NCBI GenBank assembly: GCA_002412935.1
Contig: DHWA01000050.1
Coordinates: 1 to 25,238, forward strand
Length of the DNA: 25,238 nt
From: Patescibacteria group bacterium UBA5194
Lineage (GTDB): Bacteria; Patescibacteriota; Gracilibacteria; BD1-5; UBA6164
Direction of reading: 5' to 3'
The notes below the pieces were generated by a model, which had not been told where the DNA came from, ran no database searches, and saw only the letters and a list, made by a program, of their open reading frames with translations. Each line of letters begins with the position of its first letter. Positions within the stretch are counted from its first letter, which is position 1. The position numbers and the translations under genes are program-made. Positions 21,003 through 25,238 of the stretch are shown in pieces.

Positions 21003-21692
21003 ATGAAAACATATAACATATATTGTGATGAAAGCAGTGTAAATAATAAAGACTTAGATTTTATGTGAATTTGAGCAATCCAAGTAGAAAGAGAATATAG
21101 AAATATTGCAATTAAGAAAATCGAAGATTTGAAAAAGAAACATAATTATAATTTGGAGATAAAATGGAGAAAAGTTTCTCCTAAAACAAAAAGCTTTTAT
21201 TTAGATCTTGCAAACTTGTTTTTTAGTTTAAATATTCAATTTTTTTCTATAATTATTGATAAATCAAAAATTAAATTATCAACATATCATAATAGTGATG
21301 AAGAATTAGCATTTTATAAATACTACTATTTTTTGTTGAAAAATAGATTTAAAAATGAAAGCAGATATTATCTATTTTTAGATCAAAGAATTAAAAAGGA
21401 TAAAGACAGGATAAAAAAAATGGCAGATTTTTTTTGAATTGAAAAGCAAATAAGAGATAATCCTTTTGAAATAAAAAAAATTTGAGAATTTGATTCAAGT
21501 AATCATCTTTTAATACAACTAGCGGATTTTTTTATATGAGCAGTTTGTTATGATAATAATGAATTATCTAATTCTGAAACAAAAAAAGAAATATTATCGT
21601 TGCTATCAAAAAAAATATGAAAAGCTAATCTAAAATTCGCATCAAAACTGTATGATGAAAAATTCAATATATTTAAGATAAGATTGGATTAA
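21003..21692 (+). CDS. DUF3800 domain protein
   Basis: A 229-residue protein of the DUF3800 family, thought to adopt an RNase H-like fold. Evidence is the N-terminal YCDESSV with acidic residues, the middle EIKWRKVSPKTKSFYLDL, the strand segment YLFLDQRIKKDKDRIKKM, and the C-terminal HLLIQLADFFIGAVCYDNN (the LADFxxGA block typical of the family). Its acidic residues could bind metal. Members often sit in accessory, phage or defence regions, and a nuclease role is suspected but not proven. The next gene begins one base after its stop, so the two are translationally linked. The ATG lacks a Shine-Dalgarno sequence. Confidence 0.85.
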
Positions 21693-21693
21693 T

Positions 21694-22131
21694 ATGGGAT
21701 CAAATTTTCCAAACTTGGTTGAGTTTGAATCTGAGGATAAGTACTTGGAATTATTTATATCAGAATATATAGAGAAAAAATTCACAACTCATGATTGAAA
21801 AAATATTAGAGTTCAAAAGGGGCATTTTTATCATATTTTTTACAGAGATAAAAATAAGCCAACCAAATATTTTGATAAATGGTTAGCTAGAAGAATTTTA
21901 CATATTAAATCAATAATTGAGTTATCTTCTCAATCAATAGAAATATATGAGTGATTTAATATAAAAAGTAGAAGAAATGAAAGGTATTATGTATACGTTT
22001 ATTGAAAGATATGTATATTTTTGTGAGAGGAAAGAATATCATGAGATTATTATATAATTACTGCATATCAAAAAAATAATAGGGATTTAGATAAGTTAAG
22101 GAAAAATAAACAAATAAAAAGGATTGTTTAA
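21694..22131 (+). CDS. Small protein coupled to DUF3800, possibly BECR-fold nuclease
   Basis: A 145-residue basic protein starting one base after the DUF3800 stop. It has a KGHFYHIFYRD segment, a helix with ARRILHIKSIIEL, and a C-terminal pair of strands (ERYYVYVYGKICIFLGE and DYYIITAYQKNN). This strand pattern, ending in an I-x-TAY motif, resembles Barnase/EndoU/ColicinE5/RelE-fold (BECR) nucleases of phage and toxin systems; the assignment is tentative. Catalytic residues cannot be fixed by eye. Tight coupling with DUF3800 suggests a two-gene module, either toxin with partner or two subunits. The last codons overlap the terminator hairpin of an RNA gene on the opposite strand. Confidence 0.7.
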
Positions 22132-22148
22132 TAAGTCTAAACAATCCT
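22112..22148 (-). terminator. Terminator of the candidate small RNA
   Basis: An 11-bp perfect stem (22138-22148 with 22120-22130), seven-base loop, followed on the minus strand by TTTTATTTG. On the plus strand it is followed by A-rich sequence rather than Ts, so it acts on the minus strand. It overlaps the stop codon of the plus-strand gene ending at 22131. Confidence 0.75.
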
Positions 22149-22218
22149 AAAAGAAAAACTCTGGCAACAGATAAGCCTATGGCAAATCTCCCTGTTTCAG
22201 TATTCCATTAACGGAAAC
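22113..22218 (-). ncRNA. Candidate small structured RNA, about 106 nt
   Basis: On the minus strand, a promoter (22225-22252) is followed by sequence with clear folding and then a terminator with U-run. Within the RNA, GUUUC pairs with GAAAC near the 5' end. AGAU-UU-GCC closes on GGC-UU-AUCU over an AUA triloop in the middle. The terminator stem (11 bp) then runs into UUUUAUUU. The interval has no good ORF on either strand beyond the last codons of the plus-strand gene. I could not match it to a known RNA family. Its 3' end is antisense to the end of the gene at 21694-22131. Confidence 0.55.
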
Positions 22219-22224
22219 ACTAAT

Positions 22225-22252
22225 ATTATATAGTATTATTCAATATATACAA
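22225..22252 (-). promoter_or_regulatory. Promoter of the candidate small RNA
   Basis: On the minus strand, TTGTAT (22247-22252), 16-base spacer, TATAAT (22225-22230). The spacing equals that of the dinD and rplC promoters. Confidence 0.6.
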
Positions 22253-22325
22253 ATTATATTAAAATTGTTATTAAATAGAGATAAATTAAGTCATGGATAT
22301 CCAATTAAATTATTGTTAAATTAAT

Positions 22326-22374
22326 AAAAATAATAATTTATGTACAAATATTTTGTACATAAATTATTATTTTT
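22326..22374. terminator. Perfect 23-bp palindrome, terminator or operator
   Basis: Left arm 22326-22348 and right arm 22352-22374 are exact inverted repeats around a three-base loop (TAT), with A-run and T-run ends, so both strands could terminate here. It lies 66 bases upstream of the dinD -35 box. The inner part, TGTACAAA-TAT-TTTGTACA, also looks like a dimeric operator. Confidence 0.6.
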
Positions 22375-22440
22375 ACCTTTATTATAGTAAAAACAGGTAT
22401 ATACTTTATTAATTTATTAAGGATAATATTTATTATTTAT

Positions 22441-22468
22441 TTGCATTTTTAAATAAAAAGTATATAAT
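22441..22468 (+). promoter_or_regulatory. Promoter of the dinD-like gene
   Basis: TTGCAT (22441-22446), 16-base spacer, TATAAT (22463-22468), 31 bases before the ATG at 22500. The rest of the 22149-22499 gap holds the small RNA, the palindrome and AT-rich DNA without further genes. Confidence 0.7.
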
Positions 22469-22499
22469 GAGAGTATATTTAAATTGAATCATATAAACT

Positions 22500-23324
22500 A
22501 TGGAAAAAGAAGAAATCAAAAACTTAACTTGAACATTTGAATCTTTTGTAAATACAATGGATAATTGAATAGAATTTTGGTTTGCAAGAGATCTACAACA
22601 TCTATTATGATATACAAAATGGGATAATTTTTTAAATACTATTTCTAAAGCAAAAACTGCGGTAGAATCATCAAATGAAGATATATCTAATCATTTTGCC
22701 GATGTCAGCAAAACGATACAAATGCCTAAATGAGCGAAAAAAGAGATACCTGATATAATGCTTACTAGATATGCTTGTTATCTAATAACAATGAATTGAG
22801 ATACTACCAAGTCTGAGATTGCTTTTGCTCAACAATATTTTGCAATACAAACCAGGAAACAAGAACTTGTAGAACAAAAAATGCTCGATTTTGAAAGATT
22901 AAATGCAAGGAAAAAACTTACTACCACAGAAAAAGAATTTCAAGAATTGGCTTATGAAAGATGAGTTGATTGAGTTTGAATTTGAAGAATTAGAAGTAAA
23001 TGAGATACTGTATTGTTTTGATGAAAAACTACATGAGAAATGAAAAAGAAATTGTGAGTTAAATCAGGACCACTAGCCGATTTCTTACCTACAGTTACAA
23101 TTAAAGCAAAAGATTTAGCAACAGAAGTTACAAATCACAATATGAAACATAAATGACTTTATTGAGAAAATCAAATAACTTACGAACATATAAAAAATAA
23201 TGTATGAGTTAGAAAATATCTTGAGGAAAGTTGAATAAAACCAGAGGATTTACCGGCTGAAGAAGATTTAAAAAAGATTGAGAGAAAAATAAAAAATGGA
23301 GTAAAGAACTTAAGTAAGAAGTAG
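22500..23324 (+). CDS. dinD: DNA-damage-inducible protein D-like
   Basis: A 274-residue protein, the same length as E. coli DinD. N-terminal residues 10-130 form a BRO-N-like part with the family features GIEFWFARDLQHLLGYTKWDNF, NHFADVSKTI and LTRYACYLITMNGD, then KSEIAFAQQYFAIQTRKQEL. The C-terminal part has RGVDGVGIGRIRSKGDTVLFGG and MKHKGLYGENQITYEHIKNN, also family hallmarks. DinD is part of the SOS response in E. coli and has been reported to act on RecA filaments. Here it has its own promoter, and a large palindrome upstream could be a regulatory site. DinD, RhuM and similar genes are usually horizontally spread. Many UGA-Gly codons fit conserved glycines, so it is adapted to this code. 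Confidence 0.93.
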
Positions 23325-23403
23325 TTTTTTAAAGAATTATGAGGCTAATAAATAAAACAAAAGATTTTTACTTACATTATATATTATTTAAATTCAAATT
23401 GTA
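23325..23403. other. Gap between dinD-like and RhuM-like genes
   Basis: 79 bases of AT-rich sequence starting with a six-T run. No clear hairpin terminator or well-spaced promoter is seen. Confidence 0.5.
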
Positions 23404-24381
23404 ATGAAAAATAAAGTAATTTTATACAAAAACGATAATTGAATACTAAAAATATTGGTAGAAAATGAAAATGTTTGGATGAATCAAGAACAGATTTGAG
23501 AGTTGTTTTGAAAGTCTCAAAAAACTATTTCAGAACATATTAATAATATTTATGAAGATTGAGAGCTTAATGATGCATTAACAATGCAAAAGATAAGTAA
23601 TTCCGGAATTTCCGGAAATACCTTTGTTAAGCCCACTAATTATTATAATCTTGATATAATTTTTGCAGTTGGTTATAGAGTTAGGTGAAGTGAAAAAGCT
23701 ATAGCATTTAGAAATTGGGCTACATCTATTTTAAAGGAGTTTTCTATGAGATGATTTGTTATGGATGATGAAAGATTAGAAAATGGAAATACTCTAAACT
23801 GAAAATTAGATTTTGATAATCTTTTAAAAAGAGTAAGAGAAATAAGATTTTCAGAAAAACAAATTTATGAAAAAATCAAAGATTTGTTTACTATTTCTCT
23901 TGATTATGATCCAAAAAGTCAGATAACGAAAGATTTTTTTGCAAAAATTCAAAATAAATTTGTCTATGCAATTACAGGACATACAACAGCAGAGCTTATA
24001 GTTAAAAGAGTTAGTTCAGAAAAACAAGCACTTTGAATGCAATCAGTAAAAAAAGAAATAATTACCAAAAAAGAAGCAATAACAGGGAAAAATTATTTAC
24101 TAGAAAAAGAATTAAAGCAATTATATTTACTGTGTGAACAATTTTTTTCATTTGCTGAGTTACAAGTTTCTCTTGAAAGAGAAATAAAAATGCAAGATTG
24201 GAGTAATTATTTAGATGATATTTTAAAGTTAAACAAACTTGAAGTTTTAGCTTGAAAATGAAAAGTAAGTGCTGATAAAATGGAAGAAATCGTTGAGAAA
24301 GAAATTATAAAATATCAAGAAAAATGGGGAAGTTTGGATATTTATATTGATACAATTAAAGAGATAAAGAATTTAAATTAG
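23404..24381 (+). CDS. RhuM family protein
   Basis: A 325-residue protein of the virulence RhuM family (usual length about 330). The N-terminal part holds a helix-turn-helix-like stretch (VWMNQEQIGELFGKSQKTISEH, with INNIYEDGEL after it). The conserved block YYNLDIIFAVGYRVRGSEKAIAFRNWA follows, then LKEFSMRGFVMDDERL, a central helical region with RFSEKQIYEKIKDLF and the conserved HTTAELI, and a charged C-terminus. RhuM proteins are DNA-binding-like and are widespread in mobile regions; their biochemical role is unknown, although a toxin or Fic-associated function has been discussed. It is transcribed in the same direction as the dinD-like gene. It ends before the promoter of the ribosomal operon and marks the edge of the accessory stretch. 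Confidence 0.93.
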
Positions 24382-24433
24382 TTATACATTATTTAAGATA
24401 TAATATAAAAATATAAAAAAATAAAAAATTCTT

Positions 24434-24461
24434 TTGACAAATTAAATTTATTTAATAGAAT
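24434..24461 (+). promoter_or_regulatory. Promoter of the rplC operon
   Basis: TTGACA (24434-24439), 16-base spacer, TAGAAT (24456-24461). Transcription would start near 24468, giving a leader of about 106 bases before rplC. Confidence 0.7.
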
Positions 24462-24500
24462 ACCATCACTTTTTGTGAAATATCTGTATAAGTTCGCTTT

Positions 24501-24550
24501 AGGAGGTTAAGTTAAACTGCTTTATTTAATAAGGACAAGTTTAACCTCTA
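24501..24550 (+). promoter_or_regulatory. Folded leader of rplC with two competing helices
   Basis: Helix A pairs 24502-24510 (GGAGGTTAA) with 24541-24549 (TTAACCTCT), with one G-U pair. Helix B pairs 24511-24518 (GTTAAACT) with 24538-24545 (AGTTTAAC). They share bases 24541-24545, so only one can form fully. An AGGAGG at 24501 is masked in helix A. It may be an autoregulatory leader of the ribosomal-protein operon; no U-run follows directly. Confidence 0.45.
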
Positions 24551-24573
24551 ACTTATTTTTTAATAAAAATTTT

Positions 24574-25179
24574 ATGCCTTGATTGATAGCTAAAAAACTA
24601 GAAATGACAAGGGTAATTAAAGAATATAAATTTATTCCTATTACTTTATTGCAAATACCAGTTTTAAAATTAGTTGCTAAAAAAACTATAGAAAAAGATT
24701 GATATAGTGCTTTTTTAGTTTGAGTTGAAAAAAAATGAAAAGAGATAAAAATAAAAGAATGAAAAATGTCTTTAGATTTGTCATGTTTTGATGATATGAA
24801 AGAATTTGAATGTGATGAATCTGAATTAAGTAAATTTAATATATGAGATGAATTTGGTGTAGATTTATTAGAATGATTAGAAACTGTTTCTATAGAATGA
24901 ATATCTAAATGAAAATGATTTGCTTGAGCAATGAAAAGATGGAATTTTTCTGGGGGTCCATGAAGAGTATGATCTAAATTTCATAGAGCATTATGATCTA
25001 TTGGTACAAGAAAACCTAGAAGAACAAAACCAGGTAAAAAAATGCACGGGCATATGTGAAATGAACAAATTACAATTAGAAAAGTTTATGTGGAAGTGAT
25101 TAATAAGGAATTAGGTGTAATTTGAGTTAGATGATGAGTTCCTGGATGAAGAAATTCTTTAGTGAAAATAATTTTTTAA
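24574..25179 (+). CDS. rplC: 50S ribosomal protein L3
   Basis: A 201-residue ribosomal protein that binds 23S rRNA and helps form the peptidyl transferase center. The start MPGLIAKKLEMTRVIKEYKF matches L3. The core loop (GKGFAGAMKRWNFSGGPG, then RVGSKFHRALGSIGTRKPRRTKPGKKMHGHMG) and the C-terminal GGVPGGRNSLVKIIF are hallmarks. Many conserved glycines in these parts are UGA, and the frame would be broken in the standard code. The usual first gene of the S10 operon, rpsJ, is not upstream; instead a RhuM-family gene and a promoter with a folded leader precede rplC. The start of rplD follows after 21 bases. There is no Shine-Dalgarno sequence before the ATG. Confidence 0.97.
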
Positions 25180-25200
25180 ATTAATTTAATAATATTATAA

Positions 25201-25238
25201 ATGATGGAAACAAAACTTTTTAATCAAGAATGAAAAGA
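25201..25238 (+). CDS. rplD: 50S ribosomal protein L4, first 12 codons only
   Basis: The frame begins MMETKLFNQEGK, like the N-terminus of L4 (form M-x-x-K-V-Y-N-Q-E-G-K), and runs off the window. It follows rplC by 21 bases, the normal gene order of the S10 operon. Either of two adjacent ATG codons (25201 or 25204) could be the start. The Gly in this stretch is UGA. Confidence 0.85.

Noticed and set aside
22149..22218. Riboswitch on the plus strand for the dinD-like gene
   Set aside because: No plus-strand promoter precedes it, the hairpin has A-rich rather than T-rich sequence after it on the plus strand, and a large palindrome separates it from the dinD promoter; the minus-strand reading fits better.
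23609..23625. Two TTCCGGAA palindromes in the RhuM gene as another repeat copy
   Set aside because: They lack the TGTCATTC and GAATCT flanks of the family, and the encoded NSGISGNT segment fits the variable region before YYNLD in RhuM proteins.
1..25238. UGA as tryptophan (mycoplasma-like code)
   Set aside because: TGA falls at conserved glycines (RlmH, KsgA, L3), and Trp is written TGG in the same genes.

Overview
The window is very AT-rich and uses UGA as a glycine codon (NCBI code 25). All 19 genes whose 3' end is visible stop at TAA (12) or TAG (7). In-frame TGA occurs in nearly all of them, at positions where conserved families need glycine: the GGPYG loop of RlmH, the GPGYG loop of KsgA, and many Gly of ribosomal protein L3. 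Tryptophan is still written TGG. This points to the Patescibacteria/CPR lineages Absconditabacteria (SR1) or Gracilibacteria (BD1-5). A CGG codon stands where the M3 oligopeptidase family has an invariant Trp, which favours Absconditabacterales, where CGG/CGA to Trp reassignment has been proposed. Start codons lack clear Shine-Dalgarno sequences, and the three clearest promoters share a 16-bp spacer.

Layout. 1-6431: 3' part (2,142 codons) of a giant, probably surface-exposed protein with calcium-binding-type Asp-rich repeats and a Pro-Leu-rich tract, ending at a bidirectional terminator. 6634-8939 (minus strand): ksgA then tyrS. 9011-11938 (plus strand): two von Willebrand A membrane proteins and a TPR-like protein, resembling a Bat operon. 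12019-15343: an unknown protein, rlmH, a small GIY-YIG nuclease flanked by inverted repeats, and an M3 metallopeptidase. 15433-24381: an accessory stretch with a single-chain type IIG restriction-modification enzyme, three membrane-anchored proteins of unknown role, a DUF3800 gene coupled to a small nuclease/toxin-like gene, an antisense-oriented small RNA candidate, a DinD-like gene and a RhuM-family gene. 24574-end: rplC and the start of rplD, with their own promoter and a folded leader.

A theme across the window is a family of short palindromic repeats (core TGTCATTCC-hairpin-GGAATCT, then CCTTGTAT). Copies occur as inverted pairs between genes (6536-6625, 10006-10132) and as an inverted pair enclosing the GIY-YIG gene (12938-13313). 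They also occur in frame inside protein-coding genes, twice in ksgA and once in the restriction enzyme. The hairpin stem differs between copies with paired, compensating changes. In the ksgA orientation the repeat contains TGA, so it is readable only because UGA is glycine here. The GIY-YIG gene between two repeat ends is a plausible autonomous source of the family, a system similar in idea to REP/RAYT or Rickettsia palindromic elements but with a different nuclease. This last link is inference.
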